DNA of 64,000 nt from Pipra filicauda (taxonomy: Eukaryota; Chordata; Aves; Passeriformes; Pipridae): positions 474,781 to 538,780 of the forward strand of contig NW_024104356.1 of NCBI RefSeq assembly GCF_003945595.2. The letters are read 5' to 3'. The number at the start of each line of letters is the position of its first letter. Position 1 is the stretch's first letter. The translations under genes and the position numbers were made by a program. Of the stretch, positions 38,661 through 50,660 are shown piece after piece. A model generated the notes under the pieces. That model had not been told where the DNA came from, did no database searches, and saw nothing but the letters and a program-made list of their open reading frames with translations.

Positions 38661-38826
38661 TTTTTTGGTGTGTGCATTTCCATCCAGGATAGAAAAAGGG
38701 TATTTGTAATGCTATTGTGTTCATCAGTATTTGGGGATCATCTAGCATTACAAATAGAAAACATTCAGTGTGTTTTGATCTATACCCTTTTTCTATCCAG
38801 GATGGAAATGCACACACCATAAAAAA
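38661..38826. repeat. Nested inverted repeat / hairpin, arms 37 nt with one mismatch
   Basis: The arm 38667-38703 (starting GGTGTGTGCATTTCC) is the reverse complement of 38782-38818, with a single A-A mismatch at 38686/38799. The arms extend outward as T6 at 38661-38666 against A6 at 38821-38826 with a 2-base bulge. Inside, a second perfect 12-base inverted pair (ATTTGTAATGCT) lies at 38702-38713 and 38744-38755 with a 30-base loop, leaving 38756-38781 unpaired. The transcript of either strand would fold into a long stem. It could be a small foldback transposon, a template-switch product, or a non-coding RNA hairpin. No target-site duplication is evident at the arm ends. Confidence 0.9.
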
Positions 38827-41800
38827 GTGATGACAGTAAGGACATAAGATTGTTCCAGGGACAAGTGTGAAGAATAGATGGATGTTGCTCCCACACCAAT
38901 ACTCCTGTAACCTCAGAGCCAGTTGCCTGAGCTAACTCTGGTTCACGGACTCATAACTGGCTGTGATTGATATTGCACATTTCTTTGTCCTTATTACTGA
39001 CCAAGGCCATAAATCCCAATTATGGAAGACAGTAGAGTTCAAGATGATGCCATATTTCACAGCAACACTAACGCTGGGGTTACCAAAGGTTACCTTGGCC
39101 AGAAAGCAGGACTATAGCATAGTAAGCCTATATCTTCTCTAGTCAGCTGCAACATCTTTCAGGCTGATTGAGATTTGATTACCCTCTATCAGACCCACAA
39201 GCCACATTCCTCTCTCACAACCAGGGGCAGAACCAATATATGTGATCTCCTGCCTTATGGGTTGTGAAATACACTGGTAGAGTGTGTGTCAGCCCCTTCT
39301 CCAGAGGCTAAATGAAATGGCAGCCATTTCTACCACTCATATAGCTGAAGGATGAGATGTGGTAGGGGAAGAGAGAGCCCTCTGAATATATGATTCAGTG
39401 CAGCAGTCGTCCTGTACTAAAGAGAACTGCAGATTTTTTGGTATTACTATTTAAAAAAATATAAATAATTCCCTAATTTTATGCAATTTTATGAAGACCT
39501 ACCCATTTAAATGCACCATCTATATTGAAAGCTTGATGTAAAAATGCCAGTGTTCTGGCTACTGGTAGATAAAACTGCCTCGAGACACACCTAACAACTC
39601 ACAACTTTAACACAGTTGTTGCCAAAATACAGAAAGAACACAGCTTAAAATAAAAAAAAACCTGCATTCTTCTACATCTTTGCCTTTTGGGGTATTGTCG
39701 ACATCATGACAATATTTCAGACTTTAGTGTCCACCAGAAGGAGACACCAAAAAGTTTAGCATGTCCCAGCTGCTTCACAGCAGCCTCAGAAGCCAATTTC
39801 CCTGACGGCTGTGGGGAGAAGATGCAATCCCTCCATTTGCACATCTTTCATGTGTGCACATAAAAGGGATGTTACCAATTCTTTTATATTTTCCAAACAC
39901 CTCAACAAACATTAGTATGCACAGGAGAATGCGCTCATGCAGTCTGGAAGGGCTTCTTCCATTAGAACCAGAAACTGCAAGGACCTCCATGCATTCATAC
40001 AGGCACATTCCACAGACACTGGATGCAGGATGAGTCAAGTTTCTGCCTGGGAATTCTGACCAGAAATGTAGGATGTACAAGTATAGGTTTCACATTGTAT
40101 GACATTCAATGAATTTCAAGTGTGAAGAAGTACCTTCTTACTAGAGAGAGTCCAGCCTCGAATTGAATGTCTCAGATGAGAAAACCTTATAACAGATTTA
40201 ATAGCAATGCAATGGAGTAAGAAATCATCTCCCTCTCGTGCTCAGGCACACAGAGCATGTATGATCTAAAAAGGCTTTTACCCTTATAATGAGGAATTAA
40301 AATGAATCATCAAGCAAGCATACACACCTTGGATGCAGGATGAATAAATTTATTTATCAGGACATAGAGAGCCCCTTAAGTGAAAAACTATAGAGGACCA
40401 TGCCCCTGCCTTATAGATTTGACTGGTATTTGAACTATGTATCCCACCTCATTTCATCCCACTTGCTCTATTTATACCCCTTGAAACAGAAGGTTCAGCA
40501 TGCCCTACAGTCACTAGAGATCTGGAGACAGGAGGGAATATTCCCTTAATTATCCCGTATCCCAGTGGTATATGTCACAAGCCAAAGTGCAAAAAGCTCC
40601 TGGCCTGATTACCATTCACATGCTGTGTGGAATTTATTAAATTCCTTATCCCACAGCCATTTAATCAGTGGTATTATTGGAATGAGATATTTACCCCACT
40701 GGGTGGTATGGACTGGGGCAGGAAAGCATGCCAGGAACAGCTTTGCTGATGCCTATTTATAAAGACAGTGTAATTTTCTTTCCCCCTCCCTTTGCTCAGT
40801 ATAACCAGTTAGTTAGAGAGCTCCGGCAACAGAGCAGGGTTTATTCCATATCTTGTTTTCTGCAATAAATCTCTACTCCTGATGCATTTTGATCCATAGC
40901 CAGTTTAATCTGCCTATTGACTGTTAAACTCTGTTTATTGTTTGCACAGAATCTTTAAGAATTAAGCCTTTCTTTCTCCCTCTCCCAGACCCAGGTTGGA
41001 TTTTTTTTAAAAGGGATTTGGAGCTGGGCTGAATACCTGAGAAAGCCATTTCCTCCTCAAACTAAAGCTCTCATGGTATCACCCCATGGCCACTGCCCCC
41101 TGCCTGTCTGGCTGCATATGCTTTAGTCAGAGCTTATCATTCAGTCTCCTTGCTTGGACAATCTTCAGATTCCCATTCAGTCTCCACACTTGGACAGTCT
41201 TCAGATTCCCTGCTGAGACTGCAAATCACAACCAGCTATTGTTCTTATTTACATTTCAACCATGCCCTTAACTGTGACTTGAACTCCAGAGCAATACAAA
41301 TTTTTTCTGTGCATAGCAAGTGACAGTTTCTTTTCCTAACGTTGAAGGACTGTGTGTAGGTCTTTATCTACTAAACACCTAAAATAGAGTGGTAAGTCAT
41401 GTGAATCATTCTTTCTCCCCATTGATAAGCAGGGAGCCTGAACAGCTACCTTAAAGTTGATTTTCCAAAAAGACGTCCCAGCTCCATTCCCATTTATTGT
41501 AGTGTAAATTGAGTCTCTAGAAGTAAGTAACATCTTTACCCTTTTTCCCTGAAAGACTTGCATGACTATTCAGCTTTCTGCAGTACGTTGTGTTAGATAT
41601 GTCTCCATCCTTGATAGATGTCTTGAGCATGTCCTGAGTTCATTTGCCTTCATAAACCCATAAGGGAACAGTATGGAGTAATAGAGGGATGGAGAAATAT
41701 CTGGTTACCCAACACGTGGGCCACAGGAGTAATGAACCCTGCATTTTAATAGGTAAGTCTGCACCTGCACAAGATTTCCAGCTTCTGCACCAGTAACTGC

Positions 41801-43114
41801 TCCAGAGAGGGATAAATAATTAAGACAAGAAGGCTGAGGTGGAAAATGGCTGTGATATTCGCTTTCCTTAAGAACACATTAGGGACGTGCATAATATCAG
41901 ACATGGTTGAGTTGGCTCTAACTGAACTTCGATTGACCCCAGAAGCCCTCTTAACTGAACAGACTGCTGAATCTACCCTCTGTAATCTGAAAAAGCATTG
42001 ATTATTCTTTGGCTAGTCCTAAAACCTTGTGACTCTCTCTTATTTGAAATACAAGAACCCTAAACCCCCTTGATTCCATGACTTCAAGCTACATGAGGCC
42101 ATGACCTCTATGTTCCACAGCCATCCCACAAGGGCCTGTCATGCTCCTATGGCTATTTCCACACTGAGGCATTTGCCACTCTAGCCTGTAAGTACAGTGA
42201 AATGATGACTTGGATCTGGGCTCTGGAAGAGCCTGATAACTATTGCAGTAAACTAGACACTATTCCTGTTGCTGTACTATATTTTTAGAAAAACTTCATC
42301 ATTTTTCCATTGAAATAGCTTCTCCCATGTGAAAAATGGTATGGCTGACACTTAGTAATGGTTAGGTGGTTGACATCTTCAGTTTCAAGTGCAGGCAAGT
42401 TTGAGGAGAATCAGGTCTAGGGGAGAGGGTCATGAGGGACAGACAAAACTGCTTACTGAAATGCACACTAAGATTATTTGAGTTTCCTCAAGAACAATAC
42501 AGTATGCTGCATTCGAGGGGTGTTGTTCAATTTGAAAGTCAACTAAAGTCCTTCTTTGCTTTCTGTGAAGGAAATTTGAAGCTAAACTTCTGACCCTCCT
42601 GCTGTCAAAAAGCCCAGCTGAGAAAAAGCACATCAGAAGCTTATGGGCTTTTCACCAGTACTCTACATCCCTTTGTACAGAGACACAAACACTGATCGGG
42701 TTTCGCACCCATATGAAACAGGTTGGAAGACATTCAAAAGCTCAGAAAAGCAGTTCAGAGGACAGTTTATTATAAAGGTGCAGTGTAGCTGGAAAAGAAA
42801 TGATAATGACCTCTCAAAAACTGTTCACGCTATTGTATCTCCTAGCATGCCTTAATCTTGGGCCAAAATCTCCTTGCTCTGTGCAAACACAGATGAGAGA
42901 GTTTATGTAGGAGTCTAGGATGAAAAGCAACAGACACAAACAAATAGGGAAGCAGCACTAAACACAGCCTTTAGCTGTAGCTCCACAACTACCAAGAATG
43001 CCTAAAAGAAAGTAAACCTCAGTGGTTTACCTCAGTGTTTCCCAAGCAGAGAATTATAAGACCTCGGTTTTATATGACCCTCTTCCATAAGTAGGTAACA
43101 TACTTTCATTTCAG
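38827..43114. other. Unique non-coding DNA with a 36-bp tandem duplication
   Basis: No gene is recognisable. The 36-base duplication at 41138-41209 is listed separately. The longest frame is 101 codons at 39775-40080 (minus), without domain. A hAT-like start phrase CAGTGTTTCCCAA occurs near 43033, but no matching opposite end was found. Confidence 0.5.
41138..41209. repeat. 36-bp tandem duplication, slightly diverged
   Basis: The unit beginning CATTCAGTCTCC and ending TCTTCAGATTCC occurs twice head to tail (41138-41173 and 41174-41209). The copies differ at about five positions in the middle. Both keep the same length, so a 36-base duplication followed by mutation is the simplest history. 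Confidence 0.95.
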
Positions 43115-43235
43115 GATCTCTAGTTCTATTTCCCACCCTCAGCAATAATTATATTTGTGATGGTGAACAATTGAATTGCTCTCTGCCTCCATTTCCCCAT
43201 CTTTGAAATAGCTCCAGGAATAAAACTCAGAACCA
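43115..43235 (+). repeat. MIR-like (CORE-SINE) relic
   Basis: The segment reads CTAGTTCTATTTCCCACCC, then TTTGTGATGGTGAACAATTG, then CTCTCTGCCTCCATTTCCCC, ATCTTTGAAATA. This follows the MIR order: a 'ctctgcca' block, a 'gtgtgaccttgggcaa' block, and 'ctctgtgcctcagtttccccatctgtaaaat'. It is the best of the three MIR-like matches in the window. Divergence is high and assignment is by eye. Confidence 0.45.
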
Positions 43236-45426
43236 CATTTTGCACACAATCCATTGCATATGTGCCCTCATCACTGACAGCAATGAAGAACATCCACAAT
43301 AAACTAACTAAGCTCCATCCCAAATGGAAGCAGATTAATTTTACCAGGCTATGAACTTAATTTATCAATCCTGCATTCATGTTTTAAGAAACTCTGTGTA
43401 CTATTGGATCTTGAAAAAAAATTGGTACTCATATAACCGGTGAGATAAAGCAAATAACAATAAACAGTAGTAGTAGTAATAGTACACTATATAACATCTC
43501 CAATTTAAAGCAAATTAGAGGAGAGTGTTTAAAAGAAGTGACTATATTCTTCCCACCATTATTCGGGGTACAGAAGAACTAACTGAATACCCTCCTGAAA
43601 TTTCAAACAGTGCCTATTCTGGTGAAACCTTACTAGGAAGGTGTTTATAGGTAAAAGGAAAAGACATATTGGTTGTTTTCAGCTTTAAGATTTACAGGAT
43701 CATCACATCGGCCCTTCACACTCAACTAGGGGCAGATTTTTCTGGAGGTTTATCCAATGCTTTTACTGTGCTCTGATAAAATATATTGCTGTGCCTTCCA
43801 GGCTGTAACAGTCTTCTTTGATATATGCTAATGAAAATCCAGAGGTGTGACAGTGGCCATAAGTCTATTGCACCAATGAAGTGAGAAATATTTTCTTGCT
43901 TGCTCACAAACAACAACAAAATTTTTTTTCATTAGATGCTGCATGTGTTTATGAATATTCAAATGGCCAAGTAAGCTTTAACTAGCAGTTTCTAAGACTA
44001 ATGCTGCTGATTCTGTTACCCCCAAATGATAAACTGGTCACAGAAATTATTCATATCCTTTACTGCAGTTTTTGGACTATATTTGCTGAGAAAATAATTG
44101 TAAGCATCTGTCCTGGTAGGTCACTGATTGATGGATCCACAGTAAACCTCAGACATATTTACAGCTAAGGAGGTTTCCAAATGTAAAATGGTGTTCTGGG
44201 AGTGAACAGGCTGACCAATTGCTTGTGAGTCACAGCTGAGAAATGCAGTACAGGTATGAGCTCATAAAACCTTGAGTGACCTGCAGAATATAGACATGGA
44301 AACCATATCACAGAAAAACCCCAGTGCCACATAAATGCTGTTTGAATAGCATTAGCTAATTGCAAATCAGAGCTGGCCACTAAGAGAGGAAGTGTCTTTG
44401 TACAGTACCACTGTGTGGAAATGAAATGGAAAACTGCAAGCTGTGAGGCTGAATAACCTTCATACAGAATCACCATGGGAGTACTACTCCTGCCAAGAAA
44501 GGACAGGAAAGAAAATGTGGCCTTGCTTTTAGGATGAAGTTCAGAATCTGGAAGCCCATCTTTGGGTCCCAGTTTTGCTGAAAGATTTCCTAAGTCTGAG
44601 AAAGTTCTTCTGAGATAACATGTGGGCACAGTCAAAACTGGAGCTTTTCTACCTCTGGAATACATGCTGTTAAGGTTAGAGAGAGGCTTGAATGTCAGGG
44701 CACCAACACCAGAGAAATCCCATCACATTCGGGTAATCCCTGTGTTCCAAAACTGAGTCAAAATCTTGGCTATTTAGCAAACAGATGTGCTTGCCAGTCT
44801 GTTTCAGCAAAATGGAAACCTTCAGAGTGAAGCAGAGCTGGAACCAGTCAGCAAGGTGTGAAGGGAGTTTGTAAACGTGTTCTCCCAATTTTGTTGTCAT
44901 TTATCAAGAGCCTAACAGAGTGACCTGGGTAGTGGGCCATACATGTTATAAAAACACAACACTATACTGTGAAATGCCAGCTAGGACTAGGAAACCCAAA
45001 TTAGTTTCATATATTGGTTTCGAAAGACTTTCATTGTGATCTAGCATTCAGCTCTGACACCCATATTTTAATAACAAACATCTCCAACACTGATCTGAAA
45101 TGTGTAAGGCCTGCTTAAAAGTGAAAGGCCTTTTCCCACACTGTGGCTTGATCTCATAAGATGAAGAGGAGAACATGGGCATAAGGACAACATCAGAAGA
45201 CTCCTTACTTCAGTTATTACAGTCACAGGCACAGCCTGGATGTTTACTATCTTCCACCACCTTCCTACTCCTCCTCCCCTCCCCATTGCTTTGCCCAATC
45301 TAGAGCTGGAGTGCCCTGGTTTTGTTTTCCATTTTTCTGTCAGGGAGTGTCAGGCATTTCACGGCTACAAAGTGGTTGATTGTCGACCCCTTGAAACCAC
45401 GGCACTGAGGTTAGATGTCTCTGTAA
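43236..45426. other. Unique DNA including a candidate regulatory block
   Basis: A short TAG-repeat lies near 43467-43480. A 166-codon minus-strand open frame at 44165-44665 is the second longest in the window, but its product has no known domain and it lies across the candidate regulatory block 44270-44410. I take it as chance. No repeat family was recognised. Confidence 0.5.
44270..44410. promoter_or_regulatory. Candidate conserved non-coding block with homeodomain/POU-like site
   Basis: A perfect 10-base palindrome ATTAGCTAAT at 44351-44360 overlaps ATTGCAAAT at 44359-44367. The first resembles a paired homeodomain site (two TAAT cores in opposition) and the second differs by one base from the octamer ATGCAAAT bound by POU factors. 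The surrounding sequence has no repeat character. This is typical of developmental enhancers but needs an alignment to other birds; chance is a real alternative. Confidence 0.25.
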
Positions 45427-45760
45427 CAAATGTTTCTCAATTTGTGCATTGCAAAACCAGGGGAGATAGGGGAGGAGAAGGGAGTGAGGGGTCAGAAAGG
45501 CAATCGAGGGGGTTTGTAAGGCATTGAAATGTTATTAGAATCCAAGGCCAAGAAAATCCTGCTATTCTCCTCCCTGTACCACCATCAGCTCCAAGGTCAA
45601 ATATTCCCTGCCAAGATCTCAGAAAACCTGAGCACAAACACATTAGAGAGACTTCACGATGTTATCACCACCAGATTTTTTGCTTTTATTTTTATAGGGA
45701 GTCGCAAAAATGATTGACTTCTAGAAAGGGATTATGACCTAAGAAAGTTGAGAAACCTTG
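45427..45760. mobile_element. Possible non-autonomous hAT (Charlie-like) DNA transposon
   Basis: The left end CAAATGTTTCTCAATTTG at 45427 and the reverse complement of the right end, CAAGGTTTCTCAACTTTC from 45760, match in TTTCTCAA and adjoining bases. The terminal inverted repeats resemble the CAGTGTTTCTCAAACTTT ends of Charlie-type hAT elements. Just inside the right end there is GAGTCGCAAAAATGATTG and ATTATGACCTAAGAAAGTTGAG, like the 'gtcgcaaaa ... gacctgaaaaagtttgag' phrases of that group. The length of 334 bases fits a non-autonomous copy. The 8-base flanks TCTCTGTA and TACTTGTA agree at only 5 of 8 positions (the left one with a small offset), so the target duplication is uncertain. Confidence 0.45.
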
Positions 45761-47399
45761 TACTTGTAGGACTAGAAATTAGGGGCTAGTCTTTGCCCTA
45801 GCTCAGTGAAGTGCCATTAAATGAGTCATAGAGATATTACATCTGAAGTATTAATCCCTATTTTAGCATTCACATAAGTTTTTAACAGGACTAATTGCTG
45901 AGATGAAATGGCACAGGCAATTAAGTAGTTTTCTGAATCAGAGTCTGCTTCTTTATTGTTGGATGTTTGAACTGTGTTTATTTTTAATTTTTAGTTTATG
46001 TACAGCATTTTTAGTCATACCAATGTGAAAACATGGACAAAGCTCTCCTAAATGTAAATGGAGATAACAGAAAGTATATTCCTCTATTCTCTAAGCAACT
46101 GAAGGCAGAGAGAGAGTGGTATAAAAACTCATACATTCTAATTTAGTAAAAGTCCACACATTCACAAACAGATGTTGGTTGGTGGCATCATCCCATTCTG
46201 ACTTCTAAGAAGTCTTGGAAATAGGTGTCTAAGATATATATGTCACAACCCCGAATGTATCATATCAAATGCAAATGGGACTGGGAGATCTGCCTCACCT
46301 GAGCACCATTCTTAGGACCAGCAAGTGAAGAAATTAAATGAATTTTCACAGATTTTTTTCAGAATTTGGGTTTATTTCTCATAGCCCTTCTGGTTTTGTT
46401 TTAAATATAGCACAATCCCTTTTTGCTACACTAAATTTCTTAGATACAAGACCATATGAAGTAGCCTGAAGAGAAGCGCATCTTCACATGGATGAAAATG
46501 CAGCTTACGTTGTTTTCAACATATACTTTGCGTACCACAGACAGCAATGCACATTATATCTTTCTACCTACCTGGCATTGCCAAGAATCTTTCAGGATTG
46601 CTTTCTCAGTTGTCTCTGTGCTCACAGAGATGTTCTGAAAGTCCATTTCTTGACTGGAGCAACCATGAAGGTGGAGTCTTCTGAGAAAGAAAAGACAAAG
46701 CAGAAGAAGATTCATTCAAGACTCTAAAAGTATAAAGAGGTGTAGAAACTTAATTGCAGGCCAGGAGCTGATTAGGTTTTATCCCCTGTTAATTCTTGAT
46801 TGAAGTGTGAAAATGCAAGGCAAGGTATGAGTGATCACCTCCTCCACTTCTGACAGTAAAATTTTTTTGCAGAGCACCATCTTCCCAGAGGGATGCCTAG
46901 TTCTGGCAGGCCTCCATGAAGCATCTCAGGGGTCTTTCCACAGCTATGAAAGAAGCACTGTGGATCATGCAATTGAATCCCAGAGCTGACTAAAAGTGGA
47001 AAAGGTAAGAATTTTCAAAGGCTTTTTCTTCCTTACTTACAGCTTCTCCTCCCCCAAGTGTCAGTTGAGAAAATTTTACACGCTACTCTGTTACTCCCTT
47101 TATGAGGACTTAAAATAGGGTTTGCATTCAAAGGTGGCAAGAGCACTGTAGAGCTTGTTGAATCTCTACCTCAAAGAATCCAAACCAGCAGTTTAAATCA
47201 GTTAAGACTGTGGGCCTCTCCCAAATCCCCCTCCCATTCTTCACTTCGCTTTCTACCCTGGAGTCAGCCCAATTCCCTGCTCTTCATGCTGGTCAGTTTC
47301 AACTTTGGAAGAAAGGGAAGGGATGCCAGGCGTGGGGGGCATTATTGCTTCCATGGATGGACAGCTGGTACATTCAAAGAGGGAGCTCGATGCCCAGAG

Positions 47400-47830
47400 G
47401 ATCACGATAGCATTTATTATGGCCTCTGCTTCAGCAGCCTTTAGCTTGCCCCAGATTTGACGAAATATCACACCCTGGGCCTGAAGGTGACAAGAGGTTT
47501 TTTTCTCCATCTGCTGAAACAAGAATCCCTGTGTGCTTCACAATCTGCTGGTCTTTTTGCACGATTCTTTTAGAAACCTGCTGCACATCTGTGTGGGGAT
47601 GCTCTGAAGTCATTATCAGCAGCATGGAAAATGTGCAAAGGCCAGTATTGTCTTCTGGGCTGCTGCTCCATTTTGAGGGATTTGTGCTTTAAAGAGCCGG
47701 GAGGCTTCTTGAATGCATTCATCTTTGTAAAATTATAAAAACTGACAGTGCAAAGACAGGCAGAATGATTTCATTAGGGCACCGCACACAGTAATTTCTA
47801 GCTGCATCCAGCAAGTTACCAAGAATTGGT
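47400..47830. promoter_or_regulatory. Candidate conserved non-coding block
   Basis: This stretch has a balanced composition with several CpG and no low-complexity runs. It includes AT-rich core stretches such as GAATGCATTCATC near 47712-47724 (with the palindrome GAATGCATTC) and TTTCATTAGGGCACCGCACACAG. No coding frame of note spans it. The texture resembles vertebrate conserved elements; this is an impression without alignment. Confidence 0.2.
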
Positions 47831-50489
47831 AAGAGTATCAGAAGATTCCCTCCATTCATCATTCCAGTATCCACAGGTCATAGTGATACATGAATGTTAA
47901 AGCATAGCCCAGCTCTTTCCTCCTCAGCCTACCTGAACTGATATAGTGAAGTAGTCCTCCCTTCTCCCACCTGTAAATTGTATCCATTCCTTTTTCCTCC
48001 CAGCCAAGCTCGTAAATTGGATGCTAATTTGTCCCTTTCTCTTCGCATCTTGTGACCCTCTGCGAGAGTAGCTTTGGGCATCTGCCAGTAACCATAAACT
48101 AGTTGCTGTGTGAATCTTCTTGTAAAACTTAACAGCACATTATCTCTGTAGTATTTACTATCAAATGTGTGACTCTCCAGGCAAATATGGACCAAATCCA
48201 GGTTCTTTATCTTCTATGCTGGAGGTAATTTTCAAAGAAGGGCTGTCAGAGCGTCAGCCTCACTGTCAGTCTTTAGCACCTGGAACGGAGACAAGGGCAG
48301 AAAAGTTTGGTGTAATGGAAGTGTTTGGCAATTAGAAGGAAGGTTGCTATACACCAAATCAAGTATCATGAGCAGTAGCATTTGTCTTTTAGGCAAAAAC
48401 TGCCTGCAGAAAGAAGAACAGGTGAATTTATTTCTTCTGATTCCATCTATTTGTTGTACCTGCAGCCTGAGGAGAACAAGCCGATGCCGCTGTCTTTGCC
48501 GATTTCAGGATTCCTACATACTTGGAAAGATGATGGGAAAGGTTTTTCTTAGGGTCATTCTCACATCATATACTGTTATTTCTGTATGGCAAAACTTCAG
48601 CCACGAAGGATTGTCCATCTTTGCCCCTCAGGTGCAAGAGAAGAAACATCAATAGAAAATTATCATTAAGACAGAGTGTCTGACATCCAGCAGCACTGGG
48701 AACTGCCCAGTAAAATTAATTTCTGAGAAATTAAGTAACACTGCCAATGAAAAGGAACCCGACCACTGAAATGGGATTTAACATTGAGGAGGGAATCAGC
48801 AACCTACAAGCATCTTATAAACATCCAATTGCAGTGAGCAAAAGTGATGTGGGAATTTCTTTTTGCCTAGGGAAATTTGACCACATCCTTTAATAATACC
48901 TTCAAATTTCACAAGTCCAAATAACAACTTGTGTTCACATAATGCTTTTCATCCTGGAGGAACCCAAAGAACTTTACAAGTGACTTAGCAAACAATACAA
49001 CAATATTCACCCCTCATTCCCCTGGAGGTTGAAAACTGACTACAGTTGGCAAGCTTTCCCTTTTGATTTCCAATGTTCCATGACTATTTCTCTAGGCCAT
49101 TGCTTTTATTTCTTTGTTTTGTTTTAATAGCAAATGTGATAGCATAGGGGAAAAGGCAGCTATTTTCTCAAGGACAGTTGCATGAATATAATCAATTTTG
49201 AGGGGTCAAAAAAGAAAAAGAGAAGTTTCATGTCACTCCAACACAAAAATGTCAGTTTTTTGCTTTCCAAAAGGGGAAAAAATTTCAAAGACCTCACTTG
49301 AAGAAAACATAGAATATTTCATTTGCTGTGAAATAGAATAATTCCTTAATATTTTCTGAAGACTGAAGTTGACTCAGTTATAAAACTAATGAGATTTAAG
49401 TTGGCAAGTAGAAATGAAACTTGTTGACTCTCAAAATATAATTTTTCTTTTGGATACATGTGTAAAAAAATAAGAAAATCCATCTCACCTGGTGTTTTTG
49501 TTTGCCAGGAACTCACAGCAGTGACGAGGCACAGCCTAAGGAGAGGACAAGTGTTCCAGTTCCCTCTATCTTTTCTTTACTGTCCATCCAAACTAGAGCA
49601 GCACCTTCCACAGACCAAGATAGAGTTTTTCCTCCATGGATTCACTCAGTTCAGCTCTCATCGAAGCTGTGTAAATTTTACTGTTCACAGCATCCTGTGG
49701 CCATGGGTTACATAGTTTCTGCATTGTGCACAAAAGTACTTTCTTTTGATTGTTTCAGTTTGTTTCTTGATATTTTTCTAGAAGCAAAAGCATTCAATGA
49801 AAGAGTGCAAGATCATTTCTTATTCACCATCACCATGCCAATAGCAGCTTTTCCCTTTCCACATTGTCTCCACTCCTGAAGAGATGCTGAGCAACTCCTT
49901 TGGCTCCCTCCTTGCTCTTAAGAAACTATGGTTTTCTAGTAGACTAAACTGTATAACCAAATGTACAAGGGGATCCCATGGCTGAACATATTCTGGTTTT
50001 GCACCTCAGACTGACCTTCCCATACCACTGGAACGGCTCAGGTACCTAAAACATTGACATGGGACAAATACAGGACTTTATTTGACTTCCTACAGTAGGA
50101 AACACAGCCTCTTGGGGATCATGGATATGATGAAGGACTACAGAAGACATGCACTTCAGAGAAAATAGCATATAAAATGTACCATATGTCTCCATACAGG
50201 CACATCTTTTGATCTCTGATAGTTTCCTCTTAGTATAATATCTGAGTGTGTCAAAAATGAACACATTTTGTCCCCTTGCTATGAACAGGACTAATGAAAA
50301 TTACATTCTCCAGGTGAATTCCTCTGGTGAACTTACAAGGCACTGCAATATACCTTAAAGGCTTGTTGGATCACCAAATACTGACCTCAAGAGATGCTTC
50401 TTCACACTTCTGGAGCAGAGCTGATGAAAGGCAACTGACCTATAAAACGAAGAGGAAAATCCTATCCCAGTTCCTCCTTAAAAAAAAGT

Positions 50490-50660
50490 ATTGAATTCAA
50501 AGGTGTTGAGAAACACATCGAGCAGAGTGCGAAGAAAAAACCAGCTCATTCATCCAGCCTTTACAAGCAGCTGGATTTGAGCTGAATGGGCTTTTGCTGT
50601 ACTCTCGTGTAATGGTATATTATAAAAATGTTATTAGAATGCCAAATTTAGGTAGCAGGA
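50490..50660. promoter_or_regulatory. Candidate conserved non-coding block (weak)
   Basis: The segment has CAGCTC and CAGCTG-like E-boxes (50551, 50570), then an AT-rich half with GGTATATTATAAAAATG. It lacks repeat character and coding potential. It is listed as a weak candidate only. Confidence 0.15.

Noticed and set aside
43033..43100. CAGTGTTTCCCAA as the left end of a second hAT element
   Set aside because: No matching inverted end or 8-base duplication was found downstream within a few hundred bases.
44165..44665. 166-codon open frame on the minus strand as a possible gene
   Set aside because: No domain, signal peptide or membrane pattern is recognisable, no promoter or splice context exists, and it runs across a candidate regulatory block. 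Length alone is compatible with chance in 64 kb.
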